NCBI GenBank assembly: GCA_944470555.2
Contig: OX104134.1
Span: 98,512,701-98,576,700, forward strand
From: Heterobilharzia americana
Taxonomy: Eukaryota; Platyhelminthes; Trematoda; Strigeidida; Schistosomatidae
Direction of reading: 5' to 3'
DNA: 64,000 bases
Both the position numbers and the translations under genes were made by a program. This document shows positions 21,220 to 34,104 of this stretch, piece by piece; the stretch's first letter is position 1; every line of letters starts with the position of its first letter. The notes under the pieces were generated by a model. The model made no database searches. It was not told where the DNA came from and saw only the letters and a program-made list of their open reading frames with translations.

Positions 21220-23690
21220 ACCGCTAAGCATTATTGATAGTTCTTACTTCTTATAAGTAGGTTTCTCCAGGTTCTGTTAAGGAAGTCGTGTAAAAGAATA
21301 TTTCCATCTCTTTCCTAGGGTTTTTTATACGGTAAAAGAATTACTGCCTTTTTATTATTGAAATGAAACAAGATATTGCAATACAAACTTCTGTATCTTG
21401 TTGTTATTCCTAGAAAAAAGGAGTCAAACCAGCGGTTATTCACGAGTTGTTTGATCACTGTCTACACACTAAATAACTGGTAAAGAACTATTTCGAAATA
21501 AATTACCTGAAACTTTGATAAGCCTATAAAAACCCTGTTTAATCATTAAGTTTTATTCACATACACTTCGAATCAAAGAACAACTACACTAAGACTTGAC
21601 ACACACCTGACTGATGCACTTTGACAAGGATAAAACATTAAGCCCTGCATCTGTCATCGATTATTTTTAGACATCCAACCACAGATAGTCTTGCGCATTG
21701 TATACAACGGCGAATCATGCCAATTCCCAATGATGGGGAAGGAAACGGAAACACTAGTCAACATCTGAAATAATCCTGCAACACACAGAACCACACTTAA
21801 ATATTTTTAGTGGTGAGTGTCGTCTTGGGTACTTGTGGATGTAGCGTAGTATAAATCAGTCTGAAGAGTCTCAGAGAAAGAAATCAGCAGTATAGTTTCG
21901 CATTACGTCTTTTCACAGAATACCAGACGATGAAAGTATTACTTACTCAACAATGTGTATTGTTGTTATTTATATTACTAAGGCATGGATTTTAGTCTTA
22001 CTATTTATCCTTACTCCTCAGTGTAACCATATAGAGATAATCAGTATTCTTGTTTATTAAGGGAGAATTAGTGTTAGATGGTTGAAAACAATCGGAAGGA
22101 AGTCTTTAACTTAGGCTTTACCCCGCTGAAATTCGTCACCAAAGTGTACCTGAAATTTTTCAGGAGCTGATATCTCCTAATTTATCCGAACCCATGTTAT
22201 CAGATATCGCGATCAAATATATATTGCCACTGATCTCTTTTACTTTGTCCTGTAGGACTTGTTGAATGAATAACGTAAATTAATCAGCCTGTCACGAACT
22301 GCTTTGCTGCACTATTGTTCGACTCAAGTAAACAGAAAACTTGTAAGTGTTTAAAAAACTGAAACGATTTTCAAAATTCTGTGATCTATTTAGGGATAAA
22401 GTTTTATCAAAATAGGCTTCAAATAGAAAATAATTGGGATTTCAAATAGTTTCCTTCTTCTTATCTTGAAAGGAGAAAAAACACTAGTGGAATAGGTTAA
22501 TGTCAACTCATTATTTCGAGGTTTTTTGTTAGCTACTAACCACCCAAAGTAGTTTTTAAATTAAAAAAACTGCCATAGGTATCCCATTGATTGTTGATCT
22601 CCCAACCCCCACATGATTCGGACGCTGTACTCTTCGTTTACAACGTCAGAGCGTTTTCCACTAGATGAATGAATCACACCATCTGCCTCTTGTGCACCAG
22701 ATAACAGTTTCACATTCAGTGGTACTACTACTGACTGGAATCCAGTAAATACGTCTGAAGAGTTTGACTAAAATACCTATCTAGTATTCCTTATTTCTCA
22801 GTGGTTATTTAGATGGCATGAAACCATTCAAACAAGTCCATTCCCTACATTTATCTTGACCGAATACCCAAATTGTTAGGCTTTTCTGCAGAATATCCAC
22901 TGCAGATCTGAGAGAGAATCAATAATTTTCAAATGACCGTTGGAAAAATCCGGACTAAGATACAAAATGCCTGTTTAGCATTTGCGAAACTTACATCGTC
23001 TCTGAAGTCACAAAGAAATCCACCCACCTGTTAAAAAAGGAGAATGAACTATGCGTTCACATTTTTCCTATAATAAGGTTGTGAGAACTCTACCACTGGA
23101 CGTAAAATATATGAGTTTACAAGCTTTTAATCACAAGTATAGCCGCAGTATATGCTGGATACACTGGAAATCCTAGTACCTATAACACAACAGAGATGAG
23201 AAAAAAACAACTATATAAAGTATGTCTCAAAGTTATGTAGTTATCTTGTTATAACTGTGGACAACAATCAGCGAAAATGGAATTATATACGACTACAAAG
23301 TCCAAAGTTTACTCTTATGTTAAGAAAATTTATCTCTTTTTATTATTCATGGAATATCGTTTAGTTTTATGTGGAAAACTAAGAATGAAAGATTGAATGG
23401 CAACTTTATGCGCGGAATATTGGTGGGCATTGCATCTCATGAGATTAAAAACACCACACTCTAACTTGTATAAAAAATTTGACTTAATTCATGTATCAAA
23501 ACACAAGTAACACATGGTTTCCAGTTAGTCCCAGATGATTTTAAGGAATATGGATGTGTTTACCCCGTCACAGAATTAAATTTTTCATTCGAGGTTAACA
23601 ATCTGAAAGGTCAAAGGTAAGTTATCCTGTCAGTTACGAAGTTTTCAGAAGCAGCAAGTGAAGCTTTAGTCAAACCTATAAAGTAGGTGG
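20125..23690. other. no gene recognised; contains one (AT)n array
   Basis: Long AT-rich stretch with no exon-like block or transposon motif that I can defend. It holds the dinucleotide array at 21174-21216. Confidence 0.4.
21174..21216. repeat. (AT)n microsatellite
   Basis: Pure AT dinucleotide run of about 43 bp. Confidence 0.98.
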
Positions 23691-23699
23691 ACAACAACT

Positions 23700-24160
23700 A
23701 CATAGTGGTTTCTTAACACTATATCAATCCATGATGAATGCTAACTTGAACTCTAAATCCCCATTCATCTAAAACTACATTATTGTATAGTGTTCACTAC
23801 TGACATGCTTCCAGATAGATATCCAAAAGTTCTAGTAAAAAGCCGTGACCTGTGGAGTCAACCAGTCAGATGTGAAGTGAATACAAAGTGAAGACATTGG
23901 TCGATAATTGCGCTACATCACGAATTTAAAAAAGTAGGAAACTGTGAACCATTCAAATCTGACACAGTGGCTGAGTGGTTAACGTGTTCGCTATGCAACC
24001 TGAAGGTTATGATTTCTATCCCTGATGAAGTTGCAGATGCGCCCTTTCGATTAGTCTCATACTTGGACGAAATAGCTGCCCAATGCTCCTAAGTTTTCAA
24101 TGGTTTTTCATGTAATATCAGTCCGTGATGAATACAACTTTAGGCATATGTATCGACAAA
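23700..24160 (+). repeat. second tRNA-headed family: tail of one unit joined to a full next unit
   Basis: Order on the + strand: a first tail (CCATGATGAATGCTAAC at 23730), the junction block AAATCCCCATTCATC, then a pre-head segment (GACATGCTTCCAGA, CTGTGGAGTCAACCAGTCAG, TATCACGAATT-like). The tRNA-like head follows (AGTGGCTGAGTGGTTAACG, 23960), then a decayed ribozyme block (GGACGAAATAGCTGCCCAA, 24068) and a second tail (CCGTGATGAATACAAC, 24127). Tail-to-tail spacing is about 395 bp. The pre-head segment also occurs at 26.4 kb (inverted) and 43.2 kb, always in the same order. Confidence 0.7.
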
Positions 24161-25689
24161 TTATTCAATAGGGAATGATTTCACACACGAAAGATATTTC
24201 TTGGAAATTATTGAAATTTACCGTCTACTCATTATATCGTTTCTCATGAGCTTAAGAGATCCTGCTTGTTCAAATTTATTTTCTAAGAATCTTATTGCGA
24301 AACAGTGTCAAAACCGATACTCATCTTACAAAATCATCACTGAGACACCAGCTTCAAGTTTGACGAATGCCAGTAGCTGCGTTCTCATGTTAGCCACTGT
24401 CAACTATTAGTTTGTACTTCAGCTTCACGGAATATGAGTGTATCAGAGATTTATGAATCGGGTACTTCCCACCACAACAAATAATTTCACATAACCATTG
24501 ATTATGTGTCATGCATAAGTCACCCACCTTTGTCATCTAATTTCTGCAAAATCTCTTAATCATATGCAGACTGTTAACGGTATTTACCATTACAGACTGC
24601 TAATCTATATTTCTCAAGGGAAAATTAGAATCCCTAGAATACTTGGTAGCTTTGGGTCTGGTTACAAAGCATATTGCCATAAGTGAGCTCATTAGAGCAT
24701 TAATGAAATCCGTTTTAATATTCAAGAGTTAGATTTTTACATCAAAAGAACTGATAGATTAGCGTGCGTGGTTTACACCCCGATTTTTTCGTTTATTTAA
24801 ACTGACTTTTAGTAGAAAGGATATAATTAGTTTGTCAGTTGTACTCATAAGATACCATTTATTTATCCTCTGATAGTTCAGAGAGTGAGGTTAGGTTGCT
24901 AGGACGTTTGGACAGTTAACTTTTATCTATATTTGACTTTCAAAGTTTGCTTTTCCACTTTACATCCATTTATTGTAGTGATTTTGCCGACCGTAGAACA
25001 AAATGTAGTGTAATTGGTATCTGTACAAATCCACCCCTTGATTTTTAGTTCCTTTGTTTATTTACACATATGGAACAGGAAATAACTTACCATTTTTATT
25101 TCTTTCCACTTTTCAGTGGTCATAATAATCTCTTCCTAATTTCGCAATCGTTATCATTTAGATATACTACTTTCCTACAGTACCTAAGGTTTGTAATGCT
25201 GGCAGTACGACCATTCACTAACACTTTGTGGGATGTAGTGGCTGCATTATCGAACCTCTAAGTGCAGCGAATGAACTAAAATTCCGACGAAAAGGATCTG
25301 ACACCCTTCAATGGTGAATTAACTTATTTAAGTAATACAGGTAGTGATCCCATCTACATTCGATTTCTGATGGAGTATTACTTTTATCAAAGCTGTAGGT
25401 TTATTGTTCGAAGGTTTTCTGTGTTCGGCTTTCAACTTGTTTCTACTAAATAACAGGTTGAGAAAGTTACTAAAATTTAACTCCATTGAAAGGCCAATGA
25501 AAGATTTATCTTGCAGTCAGTTTTGTGAGTTAGTCCAGGAACCCAAGTCACTCCAGTGATACTACTCATCTGTTTGTGTGCAAGGACAGCTCCTCACTGA
25601 GGACACTGAACAACGTCCACACAATATCATAAATCAAAAGATGTAGTAAGATGTGAATCGTTAAATTCAAAACCACTGATTATATTATA
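24161..25689. other. no gene recognised
   Basis: AT-rich. A strong acceptor near 25116 (CTTTCCACTTTTCAG) is followed by an open frame, but I see no convincing donor and no homology. Confidence 0.35.
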
Positions 25690-25805
25690 AAGTGCTCGCC
25701 GTAAAATCCAGTGGTTATGCCTTGAACCCTTAGGTCATCACCGGTGCGCACTGTTGCCCAGCTTCGAACTAAAACGAAACAGCTTTCCAGCACTTCTAGT
25801 TATCT
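25690..25805 (+). repeat. second-family SINE, decayed
   Basis: GTGCTCGCC head remnant, AGCTTCGAACT B-box-like block, then ACGAAACAGCTTTCCAGCAC, a decayed ribozyme 3' half. Confidence 0.45.
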
Positions 25806-26134
25806 CCGGTCTTATCATACTCACTCAAGAACACTCCTCTCCCTCGCTTATTTTACTTGTCTGTATTTTGACTAAATTGTATTGATTTAGCCTCTTTTGT
25901 ATTGCGAACTAATAAGTCTTTTCAGATCTTCAGTGTAAGAGTAAACTTCGGGCACTGTGGTACAGTGCAATTCTATATTAGACTAGTCTTGTTGAAAGGG
26001 CATAGAATAATACAGTATTATTTAGTGGATTACGTTTCGAACAGAATTTACCGCTCATATTCATATCAAGCTAATCAAACGGCTTTCAAACTTAACTTAT
26101 ATGGATATTCTAACAGTTCTGGATTCAGATTAGT

Positions 26135-26520
26135 ACTCATTATGAGCTGATATCAATTGGAGAGACAATGAAAACTTGGGAGCACTGGATAGCTGTTTCT
26201 TTTCAACAAGAGACTCTGCAGTGGAGCGCACCCGTGACCTCACCAGTAATCAAACTAAAGACCTTTGAGTTCCGCGGCCAGTACGTTATCATTGATCAAC
26301 TGGGTCGAAACACAGTAGTCTTTATTTCCTACTTTTGCCAATTTGTGATATAGTCCAATTATTGACCAATATCTTCAGTTGGTATCCACTTCACATCTGA
26401 CTGGTTGACTCCACAGGTCACAGCTTTTTACTAGAACTTCGGGATATCTGTCTGGAAGCATGTCAGAGGTGAGCACTATATAGTTATGTAGTTTGAGGTT
26501 AATTGTAACAACCTCGAGTT
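26135..26520 (-). repeat. second tRNA-headed family, pre-head segment, head and ribozyme
   Basis: On the - strand from 26520: TTAACCTCAAACTACATAAC, CTGACATGCTTCCAGACAG, CTGTGGAGTCAACCAGTCAG, then the head (TTGATCAATGATAACG). The ribozyme block follows (about 26240-26180: CTGCAGA, GAAACAGCTATC, CAGTGC) and then CTCCCAAGTTTTC. A6 of the core is C, so it is probably inactive. It is an inverted counterpart of 23.76-24.15 kb with the same internal order. Confidence 0.7.
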
Positions 26521-27221
26521 CTGGGTTCATTTATTTTTAGTGGTAATAGCTGACATCTCACAGACTTGGAAGAAGTAGATGGTTAATACTTCCATATTTT
26601 TTACGGTTCTTCAAAAAACGTTCCTATAAACCTCCGGATTGAATTTTTTCGTCAGAAGAGTTCAATTTTATGATGAGCATTACTCTTCACCAGAACATGT
26701 TCAGTGCTGTCGGTTCATATGCTGCAAAATATATTTTGTCTTGATAAAACATCATAATTGTACTGATGTTTGAAATGTTAAGTACTACAAAATATTTATC
26801 TGAGGTCAAGTGATGGAAAGAGCTCTTGACACTCTGACATAAAGGGAAACGTCGAACACATAGGTACATTGAAAAAATTAATGGAATTCAAATCGCAGAT
26901 TGTACTGGGACCATGTATGCCACGGAAACTTAGGATAAACTGACGTGAAGTATGTTAAGTAAGAAATTATGATGTCAGTTAGTGGAAAGTTCATTGTAGA
27001 GGTGAAAAAACGTCTAGGTAGGAACAAAAATTACACTGTTTTATGTGGTTAGGAGAACAAAGCGAAATTTCGCAAAAAGGCTTAAAGGTCATGACATTTA
27101 TATCATTTTGAAATGATACTCAGAAGGTGTATCACAGTTTGACAGAAAACATTCTGACATATATTATCCTTATTGCCCTGGGTGGTGTTTTTTCAAACCT
27201 TAGCTAATAATTTGTTGGTAT
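26521..27221. other. no gene recognised
   Basis: AT-rich; nothing beyond short chance frames. Confidence 0.4.
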
Positions 27222-27262
27222 GGTCACTGAAGAAGTAACATAATGTGAAACCTGTCAAACGC
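27222..27262 (+). ncRNA. hammerhead-like core upstream of a PLE fragment
   Basis: CTGAAGA at 27227-27233, GAAAC at 27247-27251, GTC at 27254-27256, then AAACGCG. Penelope-like elements are known to carry hammerhead motifs in their terminal repeats. This one lies about 130 bp before the PLE fragment at 27394. Stem II pairs only partly (ACA with TGT), so it is likely a relic. Confidence 0.35.
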
Positions 27263-27393
27263 GTTTTTGACCTGAACGACAGAATAGAACTTGTTGACTG
27301 TAGCAGAAAACAATTTTTTTTAAAAACATTAAGAAATCTACCGCCGATCTGACACATCAACTAAAGCCATCCCTAGGTGACTTATATCTATAA

Positions 27394-28130
27394 GTGATCA
27401 ACATGATCCGCTGTATCTCACTCCTCTTAGCAAGTCAGTCGACAAAAAAGTTCGGTGTGAAAACAGAGGAACTTGAACAAATACGAATAACATTAGTAAC
27501 ACAGGTGTTAATAGTAGTAACAGCAATACTAATACTAGCAACAACTACTAGCAGCAATAATTCGAAGAGAGAATTTGAAACCTCAACATTATTACCATAC
27601 AAAGAAGGCAATTCAGAAATACTACGAAGGATTCTCAAAAAGGCTGGCTGGGATAAGAGTGGCATTTAAACCTACAAACTTACTTAGAAATAGCTTTGGG
27701 GGTTAAAAGATCCCACTGATCCAACTAAGCAGAATAGCCTAGTCTACCAAACCCTTGCAACGATTGTGAGATCGGATACATAAGTTAAAGTAGTCGACTA
27801 TGGTCAATTAGTCCATCTCAGTACAAAAGCCTAGCTAGGTCAAAATTGGTAGATCTTAGCAAGATAAGAAATTTAGGCAAAAGCCCGGCCATAACTATGG
27901 ATGTGATCATATACAACCAAACAATAGGATGGGATAGAGTGACAATCCTTAAGACTAACATAGCTGGGTGGATGAAGAGACTGATAACTGAGTTTTGTTT
28001 ATCAAATCAACATCTAATATTATGTGACAGGGATGACTCAGCCCCTTGTTCTGGGAAATTAGAGCTACATAAAGCATATCTCATATTTGTGCACTTCTTT
28101 GATATGATTATGGACAACAGTGTCCAATAA
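27394..28130 (+). pseudogene. Penelope-like element 3' half (RT end plus GIY-YIG region)
   Basis: Read on the + strand: EELEQIRITLVTQ (27465-27505), a CAN/AGT-type simple-repeat stretch, then LPYKEGNSEILRRILKKAG (27585-27645). PLEs have 'LPY..G.SE.L.R.LKKAGIRVAFKP.N' here; a following frame shift restores VAFKPTNLL. A Cys-rich NPCNDCE (27745-27765) stands where the GIY-YIG motif should be. The block 27846-28130 ends with IGWDRVTILKTNIAGWMKRL and ITEFCLSN, the usual end of this nuclease region. RT catalytic motifs are absent and several stops interrupt the frame. It is the same lineage as 10.4-10.9 kb (shared KTNI) and different from 50.5-52.9 kb. Confidence 0.75.
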
Positions 28131-29214
28131 GTGATCTATCATGCAATACTATTTCACTGTGTGATAAATCTATCAAATCAACTAAAGTGATAAACCAACA
28201 TCGGTAACTAACATACCACAAATTTTTATTCTCAGTTTAATTGATGAAGATGAAAGTGGTAGTGACTGAATCAGTTTTGTGATATAATTGATCAATCTTC
28301 TTCAATGTTTATCCTACAATAGATAAAAACAAAATGATATTCATTACCTTAAGCAAGTAATTTATATTCTTGATTATTTTCTATTCATAATTTTTTTTAA
28401 AATATTATCAGTATCAGATACACGACATCTTATTTATCTCTTCTGGATTAGTTAATTTGATACAGCCTACAGTGATAACATCTTATTTACTAGATGAAAC
28501 TTTGAGTAGAAATCACTGCTCATGTCCATATCATGATTTAAACTATCAATAGCCTTCTGAGTCTCAGATCATCGTTGATAAATCCGTAGATGCACCTCAT
28601 GAATAACAGTCAGATAGCATGAGTACCATGTTTTTGGCCTCCTTTAATTAACCGAATGTTTCTGTTGAGCTATAAACGTCTTCATCCACCGAAGACTTTA
28701 TGGTTAGTTAGATTAGTTTCAGTTTATTTTTTTTTACTGATTGTTTGTACGCTAGAACTGAAGTCTTTACTCCGTTATGTCCTGGCTGATATGGACGGCA
28801 CACAATCATTTGTAATATGTTTCATATTTATATATTATAAGACTATCTGTAGAGGTAACTATTACAAATAAACAGATAGCTAGAAGAAAAACTATGAAAC
28901 CTAATTATGTTTTTAATGATTTCCACTGAGTGGAGTATGGCAAATTAAATCACGTTTAAAATTATATTATCAGTGGATTTTTTTCATGAGATCTACTCAA
29001 ACTGGTAAACCAATTAATTTATAAGAGGGATAGTATTACTTCGGATAAAAAATTGGAGATTTTTAGATAATTCGCTTTTAAATTTCACATATTACTTGGT
29101 GAATTATTATGTAGTAGGTACTGTCTGAAGCACTGGTGTTCACTGGATTTGTAAAAAATCAGAGGTAATCTCGGTAAACTTGTTTCGATCAATAATTACT
29201 TCAGTCCACATAAA
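28131..29214. other. no gene recognised
   Basis: AT-rich, stops throughout. Confidence 0.4.
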
Positions 29215-29650
29215 AGCAGAGTAGTCTTGAGATCAATTCAACTGGAGTTATGTCCAACATTTTGGAGTCCATAGCTACCCGATGTCTTGTCAGAGCTTGA
29301 TAAAGGCAGTTTGGTTGCAGGCATTGAAAGAGGTGTTTTGACTAAATCTTCACCATCTGATAGGTTCTGAAACACAGGCCTACCGAACAACGATCGATAC
29401 TTGCTATTTTTTTGACCTAGAGGTGTCGTTCAACTCTGTCGACTGAGAACCGTTTTCGCAACGTATGGATCTTCTAGTAACTATGAAGAACTAAAAAAAT
29501 CTTTTTACTCAAGCTCACGCAACCGTATGATGGCTTATAGAAGAGTTATCATTTCGGGCGACGAAAACCAAGGGCATCCGTCAAGTGCACCTGCCATTAC
29601 CGTTCGTGTTTAGCATTGTTGTAGACGTGCCTATGAACACGGCCTTATGG
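29215..29650 (+). pseudogene. old non-LTR retrotransposon RT fragment
   Basis: Decayed RT core on the + strand. INSTGVMSNILESIATRCL (29230-29290) resembles the 'RPINLTxVxSKxLESI' block of LINE RTs. FFDLEVSFNSVD (29408-29445) is motif A, where 'xLDFxxAFDSVD' is usual. GIRQ...PLPFVFSIVVD (29573-29625) is motif B ('GVRQGCPLSPFLFNFVID'), with the glycine-cysteine lost. The motif C aspartates are not visible. Stops and shifts are frequent, so it is an old copy. It is not the SR2-like element of this window; a CR1-like or other schistosome LINE is possible. Confidence 0.55.
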
Positions 29651-32324
29651 ATATGTGACCTTAAAATGAGTTGCTAATTCCCAAGAGAGGGACTGATTAG
29701 TGAGCTTGAATGAAGGTAAACGAATTGTGAATACTATCAAGATGAAAAAGACAGAAAAGGAAAGAGATGTGGAAATTCCCCATGTTTCTCAACAAAATGG
29801 TTATCAACGTATCGGTCCCTTAATTACAAAAATCACGCTTTAACCTTTTAACTGAGGTAGCTTCTGAAGACTGAAGCAAAGACAAATTGAACTGTCTAGT
29901 GATTATTCAAAAGATATTTTCGGCATCAAGACTATTTCCTCTATCAATCAACTGATCTGTGATTGATTTTTGAGGAAGTTGTGGGGATTTGGAGCTATCG
30001 GTGCCATTTAATCCTTTAGAATGTAGCTTTTTCAGAATATGCAAGACAAAATGAATAGCTGCCGTCTTCCCCTGCTTCCACTATACCCATTCTGACAGTC
30101 ACAAGTGAATTGGTGAAAATGGAGTGTAAGGTGAAATGAGATACATATCTGTTTACTTTTGTCTGCTTGCGTAGACAATTGCATTACGTTTCATGCTATG
30201 ATACTGGTTTCACCGTGAGAGATGTTTTTGAGTCCCTTTTTGAGTCGATTAAATTTTACCGCAAAGTGACATCCCTTGCTTGTCAACCGCACAGATATCA
30301 GTCTGTTCTATGCTTCAATCGGTTAAAATTGACAGTAAGTTTCACTTTCACGCGGATCATGGATTTTGAGCTCTATATAAGTCAGTCTTCATTTGTTTGA
30401 TTAGTTGATGATAATTAGCTTATAATTAGCTGAAGAGGATCCTCAGAGGCACAATATATACTGCCAAATTTGTCAAAATTTTGACATTCTAATCTTATCT
30501 AGTTTTAGCAAGGAAATGAACTAAAAAGAGAGGTTAGACCAATGATTTGCTAGAAGTTGCATAAGTTCAAAGCTTCTACTACCACTGAGATGCTAGTGTA
30601 ACACTCCTTACCTGATAAACTGCGGTTCTATTCACCAAGCTGTCAATAGGCGTTGACCACTCATTGCTTCAGAGATTATTGTCCTCGATGTTACAGATTA
30701 AAGTCAAACTTTTAAGTATACATTATTGAATGTTTAACATTCTATTGAAGCACTTTAGGCCTAATCTCACCTTTGAGATGAAAAATTGAAAAATGTAAAC
30801 TTGAGTTGCTTAGGGAAGTGAAATCTGTAACATTAACCATGTTTTTGTGACAACTGTGCAATTTCATGCATTAGGCAATCCATCATACCCAATGAATGAA
30901 GTCTCATGATAGTACCTCGGCAGTGAATTCTCATTTGACTAAAACAGGCGTCGAAAAATACATTTCATTGCGTCCCTCGACTTCTAAAAGAACATGTTGA
31001 ACAAAAACATAGAAGTTGTTTTCGTCTGATGGTTTTGCCTTCCTAGAAAGCCGCCAGAGTCGTAAAAAGAGTCATAACTTAATTATTTATTGTCAGTAGT
31101 TTACCTCTGTCTGGTTGTACACTTGTGAAACTTTATTCGCATTAACTATTCATTACTACCTAAGAATACATTTTTGCAACTCAACGGGTAAAAAGGTAAT
31201 TAAATATCGCATCATTCATGCTAGATTTATACAATTACAATTATACAATTATATGCCTTAATAACACCAGGTAACATTATGAAAAGAAAAATATTTTCAA
31301 AACCAGCAGACTGAGATTAATGCATCTATTCGATATCCGAACTAAAACACTGTACCACTCACTGACCATAATATTCTGGTTTCCACACAAGCTGAATGTG
31401 TATTCTGTTTGGAAAATTAACAAACGTCATAGATTTAAGTAGGTACAAAAAACACTATCACACGAAATACCAATTTTTAAAACTGTCACAATGCAAATCT
31501 TTTTCAGCTTAAATGACCTGTCCATATTCGTTGTTCTAAGTTCGCTTTCTGTAGATATTTCGTAGATATTCAAGAAATTTAGTTTCCTCTTTCGACTAAT
31601 TCTGTCCTGGGAAATCTTCGTTATATTAAATCGCCACAAAATACTATCCAACCCAGAAACTTGCTGTTCTCTTCTCGACTGATTAGCTTGATTCCAGATA
31701 ATCTTCGGAAGTGAAAAGTGAAACGGCCTCACAGATAGCCCGTTTACTTCTCTCTCTTCCGGTGTCCATGGTAAAAATGTCTAGTGATAGACAGGTAGAC
31801 AAATCAGCATGAAACCTTACGCTGGAATGTACCAGTTAGAGTTGCTACACTTCACTAATTTCTAACATCTCCAGGAAAACAACTTGTTGAGAAGCCTACA
31901 CCTCTCCACAAGACTCAAAGTGACATTCAGAGACTGCTCGTTCTAGTATGGCGCCTTAATATAGCTAATGTTAGCCTTTTCGTCCAGCGCGATCTTTATT
32001 CAGGCCCATCAGGTAGTCATTATATTTCCAAGCATTCCACAGTTTGCTGAAACCGATGATTTTGACCAAAGAATTTCCATTACAGTTATGGTTCCTAATT
32101 TTATCAAGGCTTTTGCCACCATTCGCTTCTTTTATATAGATTAGTGTACAGTGTACAAAAAAGAACGGTGCAAAAGAAAATGAGTCTGGTGGGTAATAAA
32201 TGAGTTTGTTCCTATTTTCCGTACATACTTGTAGTATTTTTTCAGTCGCTTATTTTGGTGAATACGCTTTTTACCAAGTTACTTGGTTTGTGAGTAACTT
32301 GGGGAAATTTTTTTTTTAACTGGT
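29651..32324. other. no gene recognised
   Basis: AT-rich. Open frames at 30167-30400 (+) and 31732-31427 (-) have no motif I can name and no clear splice context. Confidence 0.4.
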
Positions 32325-32378
32325 GGTTTGAATCCATCTCATAGAGATAGCTGCCCAATGCTGAGATGCCTCAGGCTA
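32325..32378 (+). repeat. second-family SINE scrap
   Basis: GGTTTGAATCCATCTC (B-box-like) followed by GAGATAGCTGCCCAATGCT, matching the ribozyme 3' half at 24.07 kb. Confidence 0.35.
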
Positions 32379-32404
32379 GGAAGAAAAGAATGCACAGTGT
32401 TCTC

Positions 32405-33187
32405 AGATACTTTATTGAAAATGCCTTTCGTAACGCACCAAGTCTCTGAGCCATACAAAAGCACTGACTTGACGTTGGTGTTGAAAATCCAGATCTTGTT
32501 CCACATGCCGAGAGGAGTGCAGAAGATCTCCACACTGATTTCAGGTTGATGAACGCCTGTCTTGCTTTCGATCCTGACTGACGTTGATGTCCTCGTCTGT
32601 GCCACCACCGCCTGTAGTTGAGACAGTGCTGACGAGATAGGTGGAAGAAGTTACTTCTTTTAAGTTTCTCCTGTTGATGGGGATTGGAGCTTGTTGTTGT
32701 TGTTGTTTGGGTAACATCATGACCTCTTCACTTGAAGTCCCGTCTTCGCTGCCTTGCCTCTTCTGTCACTTGTTAGTTTTCGCATGTAGATCTTCAAGTT
32801 TGTGTGACATTAGATACAAGTCATCATTGGCGAAATCGAAATCTTCTAGGTTCTTTTCCGCGGTTTAGTGTATCCCCTTCTTCTCTCTCCTCACTGTTCA
32901 CTAAAATCAGAAAGATCAGTGGTGATAGTAGACAGTATTGTTTTACTCCTGTCTTCACTTCAAAAGCATCACTGAGCTTCCCATTGTGAATTACTTGGCT
33001 GGCATGTGGCGTCTTCATTTAGTTGTTGAATGAGGCTGATAAAGGTTTGTGGTATTCTGTGGTGTTAAAGCAACTACCTGCCGAATTACTTCTCAGTCGT
33101 CGCTGTCAAAGGCCTTTTCAAAGTTGATGAAGTTGAGGTAAAGGTTGACTGCCATTCTATACTCTGTTTCAATAGAACGTTGCATTA
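32405..33187 (-). pseudogene. internal RT fragment of the RTE-clade LINE
   Basis: Matches the middle of the RT frame of the element at 12.03-15.26 kb (roughly its 12410-13190) in the same orientation. Frame pieces: QVIHNGKLSDAFEVKTGVKQ (33003-32945), RFRFRQ in place of the FADD region (near 32835), then VLLYGSETWCVTKG (32500-32440). Both LINE ends are missing, so it lost its 5' part and its (TAA)n tail. Small insertions and deletions break the frame in several places, and the FADD catalytic pair is destroyed. Confidence 0.85.
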
Positions 33188-33723
33188 ATATAAATATACA
33201 ATAAGCGTAAGATTGGTAGGCAACAGAGAAGAAAAGATTGTGCAGATTATGATGCAACGAAATGAAATGAATGCCATTTTATGTACAAAAACAGATTTTA
33301 TTTCTTGAAGTTTACAGGAGAAGCTGTAACGACAGGGAAACCAATTAGGAAGTTAGAGAATTACTTGAAGGATCGTACTTCTGAGTGTCGGGTGATTCTA
33401 TTTTGTCGAACCTGGATTCTTTCCATTAGTTTATACAATGAATTAAATAATCGTTGAATAACTTCGACTGTGTAGTGATTGAAATGAACATCAGTGCTCC
33501 TGGATCACTTCAGCTACAACCGATTATTATCTGGCATCGAAGACAAAAAAGAAAGAAAAGTCTAGTGGGATATGTAGCATATTTCAGCTTTATCAGGAAG
33601 TCATTTTTTATTGCAGAATGCATTTTAGTATGTGACTATTGGATGGATTTTACGCTGTTGCAGGACTTTACCACTGATGGAACTGGTTTACATGCTTAGA
33701 ACCGAGGAACTACATTAGCAAGG

Positions 33724-33728
<5 letters not shown>
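33188..33728. other. no gene recognised
   Basis: AT-rich. An 81-codon frame at 33454-33699 (+) shows no motif or splice context. Confidence 0.4.

Positions 33729-33803
<75 letters not shown>
33729..33803. repeat. (AT)n microsatellite
   Basis: Pure AT run of about 75 bp, directly followed by a copy of the ACCACAGACAGTTGTGCTGT repeat. Confidence 0.98.
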
Positions 33804-33804
<1 letters not shown>

Positions 33805-33809
33805 CATTG

Positions 33810-33870
33810 AATTTCTTGGATGGAAAACAAACAGAATGAGAACCACAGACAGTTGTGCTGTATATGTATA
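33810..33870 (+). repeat. copy of the leader block of the hairpin repeat family
   Basis: Shares GAGAACCACAGACAGTTGTG and the preceding CTTGGA(T/C)GGAAAAC with 34.11-34.17 kb, where it leads directly into the hairpin family. Confidence 0.6.
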
Positions 33871-34104
33871 TATGAACAGAAGCTAACTTCAGAAGTTCTC
33901 AATAAGACTTTAGCACAAAAGTTTAGTGAGGGTCAATTGTGAACTTTCAACTAAGTATCTACTATCTCATAGTCTAAAAGTTATTTCTTATGGTCACCTC
34001 AAGTTACTGACTAAAAATTCCATACAAGCTGTAGCACTTTAGATAAATTCTCTTTTAGTTTTGTAGTTGGAAGCAATAGCCTGGAAACCATGCTTCACCA
34101 AGGT

